Of a DNA stretch of 64,000 nucleotides, positions 1-14,603 are shown piece after piece. The DNA lies in the NCBI GenBank assembly GCA_019914995.1, contig CM034126.1, positions 4,407,001-4,471,000 of the forward strand, written 5' to 3'. Every line of letters begins with the position of its first letter. The first letter of the stretch is position 1. The stretch comes from Acanthochlamys bracteata. Its lineage: Eukaryota; Streptophyta; Magnoliopsida; Pandanales; Velloziaceae. Both the position numbers and the translations under genes were made by a program. The notes beneath the pieces are model-generated. The model saw nothing but the letters and a program-made list of their open reading frames with translations. It did no database searches and had not been told where the DNA came from.

Positions 1-1671
1 TTTGTAGTGGATCTAAATGGTTCTGGTGTGACGAAGAACTACATAGTTGATTCTTGATTTAGAGATTTTTTCAGGGATGAGGATGAAGGATTTGCAGGTG
101 TCTGTATTAAAAACCAGTTTGCATCCATGTTTTCAACCTAGCATCAATAGCTTGCAACTGAAATCTCAATTAACTGAAATCATGCATTCCTGAATTGACT
201 TGAATTCTTCTTAAATTTCTCTACACCTGCAAAACTCTATGAAAGTTCTTTTAACTTGCTGGATAGATGTTCATTGAAAGATAAGAAAATTCATTGATAT
301 TGCGTAGCACTTCAGGTTCACAAAAACAGGCCTTCTTTTTTCTTTTATTTCTTCTTTTCTGCTACTTAAGAAACTGCAAGCAGTTTTCAACTTTCAGCAA
401 CAGATATGAGAAAATAACAGCAAACCACAACGGAGAGAGCTTGCATATCTCTCTGGTAGGCAGTCAAAAACGAAATCAGACAGTGATAGAGAATGACAAT
501 ATCAGAAAAAGCAACATCCCTTTGTACTAGCTTGCAATGACAAGAATAACTCGGAGTAAAAGAATTTTTCGCTCAACTTCCAGGAGAATTTGATATTTCA
601 GTATAACTTGAAACTTCTCAACAAGTCATGTTACATGGGAAAGGCTCTGTGCACAACATATACCACAGTTACACTTTAAGCGCTCCCCGAATGAAAGTTG
701 TAAAAGAATGTGCACACTTCAAGATTCTGGATATGCAAATAGCTACCGTTGCCTTCCCCTATATACACCCAGCCACTCTCTTGATCAAAGAAGAAAAACG
801 AAAATGTCATTCCACTCATATATATAATCACAACCTACAACCAGAATCAAGATAAAATGGCCACATCCAACTTCAGATTCACAGTAGAGCCACTGCATCA
901 TTAACAACTGCATCTTCAATGATTGAACACATTATGTACAAGAGCAAAACCAGAAAGCACTAAGAGTTCCAAGTCTGTGAGTCGAAGAATGGGGGCAGTT
1001 GATTCTTGGGTGCAGTCTGCCACTCAAGAAAATTGGCAGATCAATATTGCAAGTAGTATACAGAATTGACTCACACTGTGCCGCAATCTTGTACATTGTA
1101 TTTGAGTAATTGGATTTGGAACATAGACATATGTACCAGTCCACTGCAACCAATAGCTATCCCCAAGCAAGCTCAGATTATGTGGAGATATTGACGTAGG
1201 CAAGAATCTGAAACGGAAACTCCACACGCCCCCGAAAACCAGAATATAGAAGCTCTTGCTGATACTACCTGAAGCAGCCAACAGTAATATCTAAACCGAA
1301 CCTCTGCAGAATTTGCATCGAGAAGAGGACTTTGATTCTTACCAACATCCATCCTGCCTTCCTGTCTGCATAGATAAATGCTGATGCAGAGAATATAAAA
1401 AAAAAGGGGTGAAGAAGCTAAGTTAAGGCTGTGAGAAAATGCACAACCATTGTGCAGGGACCAACTCCTCTCCGTAATGATTTGCACATAAACTTTTGCT
1501 CTTTGAAGCCAGGGAAGAAACAAGGCCTAGGCATATGACATAACTTCTGAAAAGGACAACCCATACCCATGAAAAAATATTTCTCCAGCATCTTGCAGAA
1601 GAGTAAAGGGGCACCAAATATTTCTGGTGAAGCTTGTGTTTGTTGCTGTGAAAGATGCCAAATGTCATGGA
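1..1671. other. 3' flank of the CPL1 gene, no separate gene seen
   Basis: This stretch lies downstream of the CPL1 stop codon on the minus strand. It presumably contains that gene's 3' untranslated region and polyadenylation site, and possibly the end of an upstream transcription unit at the far left edge. The short open frames on both strands are not conserved-looking, are rich in Cys/Ser/Phe and match no family I recognise. No RNA gene or clear transposon end is visible. Confidence 0.5.
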
Positions 1672-4600
1672 TTACCTACATGATGATGATAGATTTCTTT
1701 GCAATGCCTGAGAAAGCACCGCATTTAATCGCTTGTTTGAATATCTATTGTGCGACCTGCTCCAATACAGTCATAAGCAAAGTGGTGAAGATGGTTCAAA
1801 GTAAAAAACATGGCAAAAATCTACCAATGAAAAAGTAATAAAAATATTAGGCAAAAAGCTAGTCCTACATAGCAGTGAGACTTTACTAGCTTAACTTTTA
1901 CGAAGTGACCAAGAACTTCCATTCTTAGGATCTTCCTTGACACTGCTAAGCTCTATGATATATTCATCCTTTTATATTGGATTTCGGCGTAAGACTACCT
2001 TGAACAACAATGATCAATAAATAGCAACATCTCCGCATAGAACATACAAACAAACAAAGTTAAGAGGTAATTCGACAAAGTGATAGCTGAGTCAAATTTC
2101 AGCCAAATTATGCCTCATTTGTTATTTTTATTGCAGATAATTTCCTCAAGACAAGGACACTTTCCAAGACGAAAATCTGTTAAACCAAATAACAATTGAA
2201 CTTCATAGGACATGTATGTCTAGTATATATCCTAAGGGAAGGATATGCAACACCAGTCCTATCATTCCCAAGAAAATACAATAGCTCCCGAAACTTCAGG
2301 TTAACATGACAATTCTAATAGCTATAGTCATAAATACACACCCCTTCCTAAAATGTTATAGAACCATCAGCATTCCTGCTTTTTAATCCATAAGCTTTTA
2401 TCTAAGAAGAAAACAATTCATCCTATAGATAGAACTTAGCAGAAAAAGACACCACCTTGTTCCAGTTTGACAAACAACTCTAGAGAAAATATCAGCAGCT
2501 TAGATGATTTGCCCATCAACACCCCAAACTAAAATCATAAAGTACAAGCTACAAAATTCATTTGAAGTTCTTTTTGGTTTAAGCAATAGTAATGCTGGAT
2601 AAGTTTGCACAAAATAACCATAGATGATACAAGCCATAGATCTAGTTACCTTGGAGAACCTGATTGTTTAGGAGCAAATTGCCCAAGCATGGACTTCAAG
2701 GTCCCAAGTGCCTCCTCAGCAGCCTGAATAGAAGAAAGATAAAATTGACTTGAATTATAAGATAGAGCGTAAATAAGGAAACATATGTCAAAAAACACAT
2801 GCGTATGTCGAATTTAAATTCACCAAAGAACTCACACCTTAAGCCATCCTTATTGGAGAGTAACAGTTTTTGTACATAATTTCAAATAACCTATTTAGGT
2901 TCTTTTTACTACAAAACCAACTGCTGGGACATATATGCAATCATCACCAGAGAAGGACCACAAGTTCCTATGTCGCTTCCTGAGAGGTTTTAGTGAAATC
3001 TTGAGCACTGAAGATATCATGTGACAGTCTGTATAACATTCTTTTATGACCATATTAGATGTTGCTTATGTTGATAATAAAGTGTAGGTTCGCTTTAAAG
3101 GTCTCCTGAAAATGTTAATAGTAGAACAAGAAAGTGTGAAATGAAGATGAAGGAGTAGGATATAGATGCAAGCACTGCAAAAATTCAACCCACGTCAAAT
3201 ATTCCAAGTGGCCCTTAACACTACTAAAAAATAGCTAACAATAAAGAGTGCATACCTGCATAATACGGCAAGGCACCCAAGTGCTGACTCATCAACTACA
3301 TAAGTACATAATACGGAACTCAACTACGAAAATACATACAGGGACTCACCATAAAGTTTAAAAGCATCATTTATAGTAGGTTTATCAAACAAAGAAGTTC
3401 GTCCCCAAATATAAACAGCAGACGAAGATTTAAAAGGACACATTATCGAAAACTGACTTCAGAGGCTGAAAATGAGAAATGAAGATTCTGGGGGGGAAAA
3501 TGTCTCAAAAAGGCTTCTTTTTCTGGAAGTTATTTTTGGGGCTTGATTTTGCAAATCACATAACTTCTTCCTTCTTAACCTGAAGCACTAGCCATGTTAA
3601 GGATCCAGGAAAAGACACCACTGTGTCTACTGACAAAGATCAGAGAGTGAGGGAATAAATTAACAATGTAAAACCACTACTCTATAAAGTAACTAACCTT
3701 ATTTGATTAAATTCCAAGGAACCAAACTTAGATGCATGCATATGAAGCATTGACGTCAGAGTTACATTACCACAGACATGTAATCTTACCTTCATCGAAT
3801 GAATACTTAAGCTAAACCACCACCTAAAGAACTAAGTAGCAGAGCAAGCTACATGACTGGATTTGTCATAAATTTGGAAGAAGGTTTACTATATGTATAT
3901 ATAATTTATACCAATAAAAAGGCCAGCTAAAAAAATCACAGGAACTTTTATCATCTCATCCTCCTATATGAGCAATTCTATAGAACCACGGTGAGTGCTT
4001 ATCCTTGAAATTAGGAGTATGAACTTTCTCATGTATTCCTCTGTCAGATGCTTTAGAACTCTTTGAGGTTAGTCTTATTTGCATTTACTACTCACAATTC
4101 AAATATTGTTTTAGCAAATCAATATAGAGTACTCAAGTTAATAGTTAATACCTGCAGCTTAGCCTGTTCCCAACTTATTCCTGATCCTCTTCCCAAGATT
4201 TGCCCAGCTATTTCAACCTGACATTATCATGACATAAAGATCATTACATATTATAGATAGCAAGGATCACTTGGCTCAAAAGGATAATTTCATACTTTGT
4301 GGACTTGAACAAAAATCTTGATTAAGCTTTTTACATAAACGACTACAGGCAACATTTATTTGGATAACCCTCAAATTTGGAAAAATAGTCTAATGTGTGA
4401 CTCAAAACAAACATGCATAGGGAAGCCAATGGCTTTTATTTAAAGTACATATACTTTTATAACAATATATGAACATACATCGAAGATGAGTGCACAGCGG
4501 AAGAAGCAAAAGAGATAGATGAGACTAATAACCTGAGCTTGTACTTCACCATTGCTTGTCAAACCATTGGAAGGTTGATGCTTGAAAACTAAATTAAAAC

Positions 4601-7600
4601 CTTCTGCAGTGCACTTGAAAAACCAAATAACGGAGATTCCCAATCATTTCATTGTCAGGTAAAGCATATTGCACAACTTAAGGTTGAAGAAAAACTCACG
4701 AGATCCTTAAGAGCAGAAATAGAAGCAGGAGAAACTTTTGAGCTATCTAGCCTCTTCTCCAACATCAGGGACTCTTCTGAACTACTTCCTACAGGTCGAC
4801 CCTCCTCCTTACTTATTGTATATCCGAAAGAGGTTTCAGTATTCACAAACCCATTTTTCCCTGGATAAGAGACTTCAGGCAAAGCACCACATAGATACTT
4901 GTCTGCAGTAGCATACAGAACATATCAAAACGATGTAGCGGTAAAATACATGGCAATACATATTACTTATAACATGAAAGTGCTATCATGTGGAGACCAT
5001 ATCTCCCTTTACCAACTACGACAACTTAGGGCATTCTCCAAATGCACAAAACTTCAAGAGAGAAGTTGTTAGCATTCTCATTCAAGAAAACACAGGCAGC
5101 TACTCAAGAATCAACCAATGACTACAAAAAAATTCCTACAAACAAATTCTTACACGATTCCGAAAGTCATATTACCTGAATAATTTTTTATCGAGTTACT
5201 TGCATCCAGATAAAATAAATATAAAATGACATACATGCACATGCAATCCATTTCATTGCACCTATATCTTTATAAAGAGCCGTATGCTTACTTGCTAAAA
5301 ACCGAAGAGATTTTTCAGCAGCACGCTGCTGTGCAACTCTTCTTGTTCTACCAATTCCTTCACCTATCTTTTCTCCAACAAGCCAAACCTGAAGGGATAA
5401 GGATAAGTTCATTAAGAATATTACTTATCAAACAAGTAAGAAAATGGTAAAATTAGCCTCAAGAACTCGATGTGCATAAGAAGCCAGTGTGAAACAACTC
5501 TGCTTTGAACAGTTTAGATACTTATATTTATGCATGCCAACACAAATTGGAAACTTGTGGTACTCTTGAGCAACTCAGCATTTAGTCAAAAAAATAAATC
5601 TTGATGAATGCTGATGCAGATTGAAACCTTGTGGTATTCTTGATTGAATAACTCAGCATTTAGTTCAACAAAAAATAAACACTCACACTACAAATACAAC
5701 TGTAACTATTAGGATGCAACCAAGTTACATAAGTGGAATCTGCAAATCAATCCATAGAAGAATCCAGTAAACTCAAAAATAAAGCAGATAGATGCAGGTT
5801 AAACCTGTGTAATCAAGCATTGTGCTTAAAACACACCTTTACAGTGATAACTTTAACTCAAGACTTTAAGTAAAATCATCAAGGCGCACATCAAATCAGA
5901 CAGTAGAAAGATAACATTAATGAGTTATAAGATATAAACCTAAAGACCACTACTTGATACAGTAAGGATAAAAAATACTAATACATAAAGACTGACAATT
6001 CAGCAATTGAGAAAGGAAATCCGAACTAGAAGACTAATAAAATAAAACCCTTCTCATAGAGAAGTATATGAAATAGTGGTTCGTAAATAACTTCATAGAC
6101 ATCAATTATGATTGCTGTATTAGGGTAACTAATCCAAACAAATTAGTTCTACCTCAACAGAGAACTGCAATTCTGTTGTATCTGGAAGAGTTGTTCTATA
6201 TTCCACCTGAAATAAAAAGAGTCAGGACAACCAAAAGATGACACAAGATGCAAAGGAAAAAGGGCAAAGAAAATACAGTATATGCACCTTGCTCCCACAC
6301 TTGGTAGCAATATCCTGCAAAGCTCCAGCAGGAGCATCAGCATGCTGAGCCGTGGCACAGTCCGGTTCCACTGAGGAATCCCTGTAAGTTGTGGATGAAG
6401 TTCTACTTGGAGGCATTTCCTCACCTTCAAGTGTGAAGTACATCAGAAATAAGTACGAATTGCAAGGAATAGAACAGCAAAAGATGAAACCAAAAGGATA
6501 CATGATGATAGAATCAGCTTTATGCTTAAGAAAAGATATAATCTGCTCAGTTTTACAACTAGGTATGAAGTTTTACCAATCTCCAGACAAGCTAGGATGC
6601 TTCAAAATCTCCTCGTTGGAAGATTTATCTATATTTGCCATCAATGAAAGTCCGCTCATTTTCTACAAGGTTTCTCCTCAGTTTTTAGTACCTCCGCACT
6701 TCCTTTCCATCTTCTATAAATTTCTTCATTCTACCCACAGCCAGTTATCCATAAATACTTCACATAGCTTGAAATTAACATTATTGTCACAAAGCCAATC
6801 ACAATGACATACCGCCCTAATTAGTAGTTAATAAGACAACATAGAGAAGTATCCCAGGTATTCAGGACGGATGCAGACAGATCTTCTGAGAAATCAGGAA
6901 AGCTTATGCAAGTAATCAAACCAATAAGAACAATGTATATCAATAGAAGGAAAAAAAGGAAAGGTAACCCACTACTGAGACCTTTGCCCTCTTAAGGACC
7001 TCTATACCTGTTCAACACTTACAGCCATCCAGAAGTTGCCAAGATGAGGTGCTAAACTAAACTAGTTCATGTGTTTTATAGACATATTAATGGTGTGCGA
7101 GCACTTTCTAAACACGTAGGACCACCTTATACATTGAATGAACCTATAAAAGCCTCTTATCAGCACCATAAAGGGAAACAATAACCAAATCAGAAGATAC
7201 AACACAGACAACAGTAAAGTTAGTGTTGATGGCACTATAGTTATTTCTGCAATGATACCTGGGAAGGAGTTGAAGTTCAACATTAGATTATTGTTTGATC
7301 GCAGACGACCATCACCATGCCGTGCCTGAACAACACAGCTAGTGATTATGCAGATTCTAAAGCGTAGTATACTAAATGTCAATTGAAGGCTCAACAAAGA
7401 TCACCTGAACAGGATATCGGTGGTAATCGCTAATATTTCCGTCAGAGGAAGCAATGTTATCACCGCGAGGAAATGGTGCACTGCAGGATCTCTTTTTGTT
7501 ATAATGCAAGGCTTCTGATTCCACTGGGAACTCTTTGGCAGCCCTCTTCGACTGCCTTGGGCTAATCTCCTCATTCAATGTGACCCAACCTCCATGTGGC

Positions 7601-10600
7601 GGCATCGGAGGAACCGATACTTGAAGTGGAGGCCGCACTTGGAATGGAGCTGGAGGTGGTGGAGGAGGAGGCGGAGGAGGTGGAGGAGGAGGATCTCTTA
7701 TATCTTGACCATGCTGCAATATAAGAAGCCTTCTCCTTGTGTCAGGATCAAGTTCTGATTCAGGGACTTCACCCTCTTCCCTTGCAGGAGAGCACTGCAA
7801 CGTGACTTCTGGAAATCCAGCTTGAACTACAGGCTTGCCTAAAGAAATAGATTGAGAGGGATGATTTGCCAATCCAGATTGAACTAAAGGCATTATCATC
7901 TGAGGAGCTGCCAGAGGCATAGCACTTGAGGAAGAAGACATCACATGCTGGAGGGAAGACATTGACCTCGGCTCAAGGTTATTGACCATCTGAGGAATGG
8001 CTTGTATGCCAAAATTTGCACCCTGAAAAAAGTGGAATGAGGAATCAGGAAACCTCTTCTTTTAAAAGCTTCATGATAAATAACGATAGTGAGACTAATA
8101 ATTAGGCTAATTAAGTGACCTTTAGTCTCCTCTCAACCTCAATATCTGCCATGCCCTCAAATCGGATTGGAAGAGGATCTTTATGTCCATTTGTTGAGGG
8201 TGTATCATCCTGAACAAGAAAACATTAAAATTTGTCTAATCTTACTTAACCTTAGAAGTAAATAAAAAGCTTATTAGTTTACCTCCACATAATTGCACAC
8301 ATCAGGAGCAGCTGGAATATCTGTAGTTTCATCTTCATAACAAATGGCGCTTATTCGAGGCAATAAAACTTCATCAAATTCCCTGAAGTATGAAAAACAG
8401 TCAGAAGAAACAACCAGTCATATCCACAGCTGGAGTTCCTTTGATGAAAACGATGATTTAGTATGAGTTCAAGAGGTATGAAGACTTCTTACTTGAAGAA
8501 GTTGCCTCTAACATTGCATGCAGAGTTTCGCGCAACACAGAGAATTGGGACAGGGATGGTTACCTGTAAATAGAAGTTATTCAAACAATAAGAGCCTCTG
8601 CGGAGATAAGATTGACCAATTTCCAAACAGATCTCTCTAAAGCAACCAACTCCAAACATATCAACTTACCTCAGCTTGGGGAGCAAAATAAGGAGCAAAT
8701 GCAGGGACGACATGAACTCGAGGTTGATCTTTTTCATCCCAAACTTTCAGTCGATCATCAATTACTAGCGCCATCTTTGGATGGCAACTTCCATCTTGAA
8801 AAACATTCGGCAATGATTTTCTCAAACCTATCAGTAAAAGGAATTTAGAGAAGAATCAGATTAATTGAACAAAAGATGCATAAAGAAAAACCATTCTTAG
8901 GAAAAACTTTGCTTCCCTTTCCTAACCAGTCCTAGAAACTTAAATAATGCAGGGAATAAGTTAAGGACTTAGTGCCCCAAACCCAGTTAAACCAAAGGCT
9001 ACAACTTACCAGATTTCACACACACTATGCGATCCAAAAGTTCTTTTGAGCTGATTAGATTTGCTTCTGGGTCAAGAAGCCTCCACATCTCCAGGGCGTA
9101 ATCTCTTTCGGCCATTGTGCATACATAAACCTCAAAACGCTTGCGACCTCTTGCAGTCAGGTAACTTCGCAGATCCTCCCATGCAGGTCTAAGTCGAACA
9201 AGCACACTGGTATCACGAATCTGAGAGAAAATGAATACTAAAACCGTATTAAGAACGAAATTTAAACAAGAACTTTTAAGCAGGCATTCCAACAGAAGAT
9301 TTTCAATATTTCGTGTTTTTTATTTATGATTTTCACAATGTAGAGAAGTATTAACGTAATACACATAGTTCAACAAGTAGATGCCAGCAAAGAGCCACAA
9401 AAAAAGTGCCTAAGCATACTAGAGAAAATCATTTGTACAGAAAAGTAATAAGCGAAACTAGAGAACTAGTAACTAATACTATGAAGTCAGTACCTTGGTC
9501 CACGAGCCACTGTCATAAGCTTTCTCTGGATTAATAAAATCATGTGCAAATCTTTTTTACTTACACTAAACATTTTCAAAAGGAATCTAATAAGGTATAC
9601 AGTTTCAAAGATCGATCTTCCAGTGTGTGAATCCAAATTCGTTCTGAAGTATACTAGCATCAAGTCTTAACCTTTCCTCAATCTCATCCACAGAACTTCC
9701 TTGTGTGACTTTTTAGCTTACTCTCTTCTATGAATACAATGCCAAAAGGTTAAAAAACTTTTCATTCACCTTTTTCTTTTAATTCTTTTAATCTAACTTG
9801 AGCAGAAACCATCATAAGAAAGAAGTTCCAATTATTGCTCTTTTACTTAACCCAAGCAATTATGAAAGAAAATAGACTAAATATCATGCAAAATGCAGCG
9901 AATCAACATGGAAAGAGTCCACATACCGCAGGATTGACACGTGTCAGGATGATGTTTTTCTCTTGCAGCCTTATAATTGGACGCGTAATCAATTGATGTG
10001 TGTCAGACAAAGGAGGAACAACTTCAGATTGAACTTTGAATACCCTTCCATTATCAACAACTTGATCATTATCTACATACTGTTTCAAAATGGACTTGTC
10101 ATCCTGATATCGCTTGATCTCAGCTAACATTCCAGTAATACGCTGTGGATCTGATTCATTAGTTGTCTTCTTCTGCAAAGCATCTATCCTGTCTTCAAAT
10201 GAGCGCATCGTGTTTGCAACTATAAGTGTTTCGTCTAGATCAAACACTATACCCAAGCATCTCAAATTTAGCATGACAAGGCAGGAATTGTACAAGCCAG
10301 GGGGAACAATATAACCCCAGAAGCACGCATACTGCATGAGATTTTTCCTTGATGACATGGCTACCAGATGCAGCTCCTCTTCGTCCATTTGAACAACAGC
10401 TGTCTGCAAACATCAGTCAAAAATTAAAGAGGAAACTAAATCTTCACCAAATAAAAGTGAATGCTTGGAAAACATTTAAGTCATAACCAACCAAAAAAAT
10501 GTATAATCTAATTCATAAGAAGGCAATGTAGACATGATTTATTAAGTTTACTGGATATTGATGACACGGATCCTTACACTGGCCACTTAAGCTACAAAAC

Positions 10601-12285
10601 TGTTAGTGAAGTATTCAGCTTCATTCATTATCACTACTAGGAAGATACTAGTCAGGCTGAATTCACGATTCATTCAATGTACAAACGGCCACAATTAAGT
10701 ACACATTTGAGTGTAACCTGCACGCAATCAACTTTCTGAGGCACAACACATCCTAATAAATAAGAGAAGACAAAGTTCAACTCGATGGCTTGGACGAGTG
10801 ATGTTATGAAAAATAGTGAAATCTGAAGGCCCAGATCTACATAAACTACCTGAGTTGCTTACAACACACAGCAATAATACATTAGAACTCATACGGTGAT
10901 TATGTGCGAAAGTTTCTATGAGACCAACATTACAACACAAATATGGCTAAAATTAATGCACCTTTTAGTCTACTGGAAGATATCATGCTGCTTTTAAATA
11001 CAAACACATATTAGAACATGACATTGTTGTATAGTTACTGCTAACTGATCAACCTTTCCAAGAAAGTAACCTCATTGCTCAAGCCAACTTAGGATAATCT
11101 CATTCCCCTAAAATCTACTAAACTATACATATGACGTAGCCTAACAAGCATTCCTAGTACACACCCTCAAGCAGCCACAAGCTCAGAAGCAATCAAATAT
11201 GCTTTAAGGGATAAAACCCAAAACTTAATAAATTAACGAGCTCCAGTTAGAAGTTGAAGTAGCCACTAAACTCAGCAGTCAAATTTCATCTTTTCTATAT
11301 AATAAAACCCATTAGGAATCAAATTCTTTCGAATAGCAGTTAGAGCTAATCAACTATCAACTGTCATAGTCAACTACTGAAACATTTATCAGGAAAATGT
11401 CTCAACGACCAGAATTTGACAATACATGGTTAACATTTAAAAATGAAATACCACTTCATGTCATCTTATGCATCAAGAAGTCCAAGGAGCAAATATTCCA
11501 TTAATATTCAGTCCACAATCATCCATCAAGCTAAAAACTAGATCGAATTAAGTAAAATCTTACACGACCTCAATGGTTTACCTCACACACACAAACTATC
11601 TACGAATTCCTTATATTACTCCAATTGCTAAAGACATAAAGTGTCTTGAATCATAGGTCTTTTTTCCTAACTAATACCAACAGTTGGTATCATTAAGTAA
11701 GCAAAATTCAGTAGCATATTCCCCTGAAAGTGTGTACTAAAAGTTTTGGGTTAAATAAAATACTCCACAGAGGCAGTTGTTTATAACAATAGATGTTCAT
11801 TAGTTGCATATTTTACAGCCTTAAATTGCTATATTGATTCGAAAGCTCTTATTAAGGAATACTGAAATATATATTAGGAAAACTCAGTATCACCTTTCCT
11901 TTAATAAGAGCGATTCAGTCATCGTTCACTTATTAGCTAAAAGATCCTACAGGTTCTGCAAACATTCTACTGTCATCATCATCCAAGTTCTGTAAGGGTT
12001 CTATTGTTCGTGTTATACCTTGTTCTCCTGGAGGCAAGTAGCATGTAGTGCAAGCAATGGTGGATTGGTGGAAGACGGGCGTGACTCCATTTTGAACCGA
12101 AGACCAGTAGCAGAGATGGTGTGGAGCACCGCCAGCGGCGGGCAGCGTTCACTCGACGGCGACATGTGTGAGATTCGAATCTCCCTAGCAGTCCAGTTGC
12201 CATTAGTCAAGTTCCAGTTGTTCCTTGGGTGAATCTCCACTTCTCCCAAGAAAGTGTTTCCATGGTATACTGCAGATTTATACAT
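1672..12285 (-). CDS. CPL1: RNA polymerase II C-terminal domain phosphatase-like 1 (CPL1), 17 coding exons
   Basis: Predicted nuclear phosphatase that dephosphorylates serines of the RNA polymerase II CTD and represses stress- and jasmonate-responsive genes. Exons (complement): 12019-12285, 9927-10403, 9010-9220, 8670-8827, 8493-8563, 8283-8382, 8120-8209, 7405-8022, 7259-7325, 6288-6424, 6153-6206, 5292-5388, 4700-4902, 4533-4613, 4152-4217, 2650-2723, 1672-1756. All joins stay in frame and give about 951 aa; Arabidopsis CPL1 is about 967 aa. The start is [10 protein letters not shown]. The FCP1-type catalytic motif [12 protein letters not shown] is in exon 2 and [17 protein letters not shown] in exon 4. 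Exon 8 carries the conserved [19 protein letters not shown], followed by 14 prolines. Two double-stranded-RNA-binding domains follow (exons 10-12 and 14-16); the second separates CPL1 from the shorter CPL2. The tail has [16 protein letters not shown], like the basic C-terminus of CPL1. Exon ends come from splice-site reading and homology by memory. Confidence 0.93.
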
Positions 12286-12717
12286 GTTTGTTTAAAAAGG
12301 ATCCAAAATTTCCGTCCTCCTTCAGATCATCAACCAGAAAACAACATAATCATCAGAAATCTCCACGCTTGGGTAAGCCATCGTCCATCAATCATTTGAT
12401 CAAATTTGCGTTCATTCCGTTTCAGTCCCAACAAACAACAGAAAATCACAAATTTGCCTTTTCTGTGCAAAAATTGAGTTCCGATCTTGTCTTCTTTTCT
12501 CAATTTCTCCAAGAGTTCACAACAAATTCCAGTCTCCGTGGTTGATTATGTCATGAAAAACACATTGATCCGTTCTCAGAAAGGGGAAATCTCAAAATCT
12601 GTCGTTTAAGTAGAAAATTTTCGTGAGATTTAGCAAAGAAAGGTTATAGATAAGAGATTAACGAGAGAAAGAAAGATCGTTAAGGTGTTCGATCGATGAA
12701 TTCGATTGATTGATTTC

Positions 12718-12824
12718 TAGGGTTTTCTTCTTCGGCGAGATATGTTCCTTTTGCGGCCGGTGATGGTTGTGTAGTCAGTGGTCGAGAGTTTTTATTTTTA
12801 TTTTGAGAAGAAATTGAAACCCTA
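12718..12824 (-). promoter_or_regulatory. Two telo-box motifs upstream of CPL1
   Basis: AAACCCTA is present on the plus strand at 12817-12824 and in the opposite orientation at 12718-12725, about 430-540 bases upstream of the CPL1 start codon. The telo-box is a known element in promoters and 5' leaders of plant genes for RNA and translation machinery. A role here is inferred from position only. The 12286-12717 stretch is probably 5' UTR. Confidence 0.4.
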
Positions 12825-14349
12825 GCTATTACCTATATAGGAATTAGGAAACATTAACTAACAGATAAATAATAAATAGTTGGAAAGTTAATAGAAAGAC
12901 CGCGAACGAGACCGCACAAAAAAGAAAATTAATAAACTAGTAGGGGTAAAATTGGAAAATTGAGCGTATGGTTTGAGGGAATGCTATGGTGTATTGGTTA
13001 TTTGAGCCACAACCAACCGGGCCCACTTAGTTGGGCTTTTGTGATGGGGTTATAACAACTAACTTATTTGATTTCAGAACATATTTCAAACGTTCTTAAT
13101 TTTTTTTTGTCAGATTTTAAATTTTAAATAATTTGTATGTTTTAATTATACAAATAATTTAGAATTTCATTTTCAAATGTATAACTTCAGTTCTAATTTT
13201 TTAATCTATATATTTTCTAATACAGTTATATTTTTCAATTTTTAATATATTTTTAAAATTATTAAAATATAAATACTGAACTTTTTTTTATTTTATTTTT
13301 AAAAAAATTTTACTTTTTATTTTTTATTTTTACGAAATTCAGTTATGATGAAACACGCCTTTATAGAAAGTTGCAAGTACTTTAGTCGTTGAAGTAATAT
13401 TTACTTGGTATGAAAATACTCTTGAGGTAAATTGGAAAAAAGATCAATGAAGAGTGGAAATATTTACTTGGTATGAAAATAATGGAAGTTCTCTTTCAGT
13501 GTTTTGCTAAAAAATATTGGATGCTCTTTACGGTTCAAAACGTTGGTCAGCATAAATTGCTCTATTTAACTTAGCTTGAAATATCATTCTTTTGTGATTA
13601 TTTTGATTATAGACTATAGACATCAATTGGAGGGCAGTGGTTAACATCAATCACCTTAACTTATTAAAATTTATTATTTTTTATGACTATTCGAATTATA
13701 AAATAGATTATCTTTTATATGGTTTGAATCTTCTTAAATTAGATGCAAATCACAAAAATTGGAAGAAATTAATAATTGCTTGTAATGACGGTATTAAATA
13801 CCCTTTTTAATTGAGTTTTTACAACTAAATTTTAAAAAAATAAGTTATTTAAAATTAAAATTTAAAAATAACTTTATTTATATTTATTTATTATTCAAAA
13901 TGGGTTTGAAGTAAAATATGTTGTTTTAAAACTTAACTTTTAAAAGTAAAAGTTTTGGTGAAAAATTGAGTTTAGTGTTTAATTTGATTTGAAAGTAAAT
14001 TAAAAGTAAAATATTTTGAAAAAAAATTATTTAAAAGTGTTAGTAAATATGCCCAAAGTGTCGTTTAAAATTATTTAACAAAAAAAACTTTTGAAAATTT
14101 TTAACAAATAAGTTTATTATTTTTTAATTTATAATAAATTATAGTACATAACATTACTATCTATTATATATATATATAATTATTACTTTTTAGATAAAAA
14201 ATAAATATCATTTTTTGGATAATCTTTAAAATATATTTTATTTAAAAATTTATTTTATACGTATTTTTTTAATTCTGATCTTATAAAAATTCTTTGCCTA
14301 AAAGTTTTAACCTAAGCTGTATATAAACAGTAGCCTGTCCAAATAATTT

Positions 14350-14603
14350 AAGAAGCGTTCGAAAGTACTTATAAAATAAAATTTTTTAAAATAAAAAATA
14401 TTTTATTTTTAAAAAAAAAAATTTATTTTTTTTACTTTCAAAAAAATAATAAAAATATGTAATAAAAAGATCTCATTATGAGAATTTTTCTATACTTTCT
14501 AAATTTTTTAATATTTTTTTTAATAATTATAAAATATATATTAAAAAATATAAAATAAAAAATAAAAAATTGTGTTTGAAAAATGCAATCTCAAACGCAC
14601 CTT
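14350..14603 (+). repeat. Tourist-like MITE, diverged copy
   Basis: The copy begins near AGCGTTCGAAAGTACTTATA and ends near CTCAAACGCACC. It shares with the clearer copy at 37697-37967 the internal order: TACTTCAAA-like run, AATAATAAAAATATGTAAT, AAAAGATCTCAT, TTTCTAAATTTTTT and an AAAATATATATTAAAAAA block. The terminal inverted repeats are eroded. Identification rests on this shared order. Confidence 0.6.

Noticed and set aside
1173-1523. Minus-strand frame tried first as the CPL1 last exon (RQEGRMDVGKNQSPLLD)
   Set aside because: It can join in phase but has no similarity to CPL1 tails. The exon at 1672-1756 with SNKRL…LQR fits both phase and homology.
12225-12545. Plus-strand open frame opposite the CPL1 first exon and 5' leader
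   Set aside because: It overlaps the well-supported CPL1 exon and leader on the other strand, and its protein is Ser/Gln-rich without motifs.
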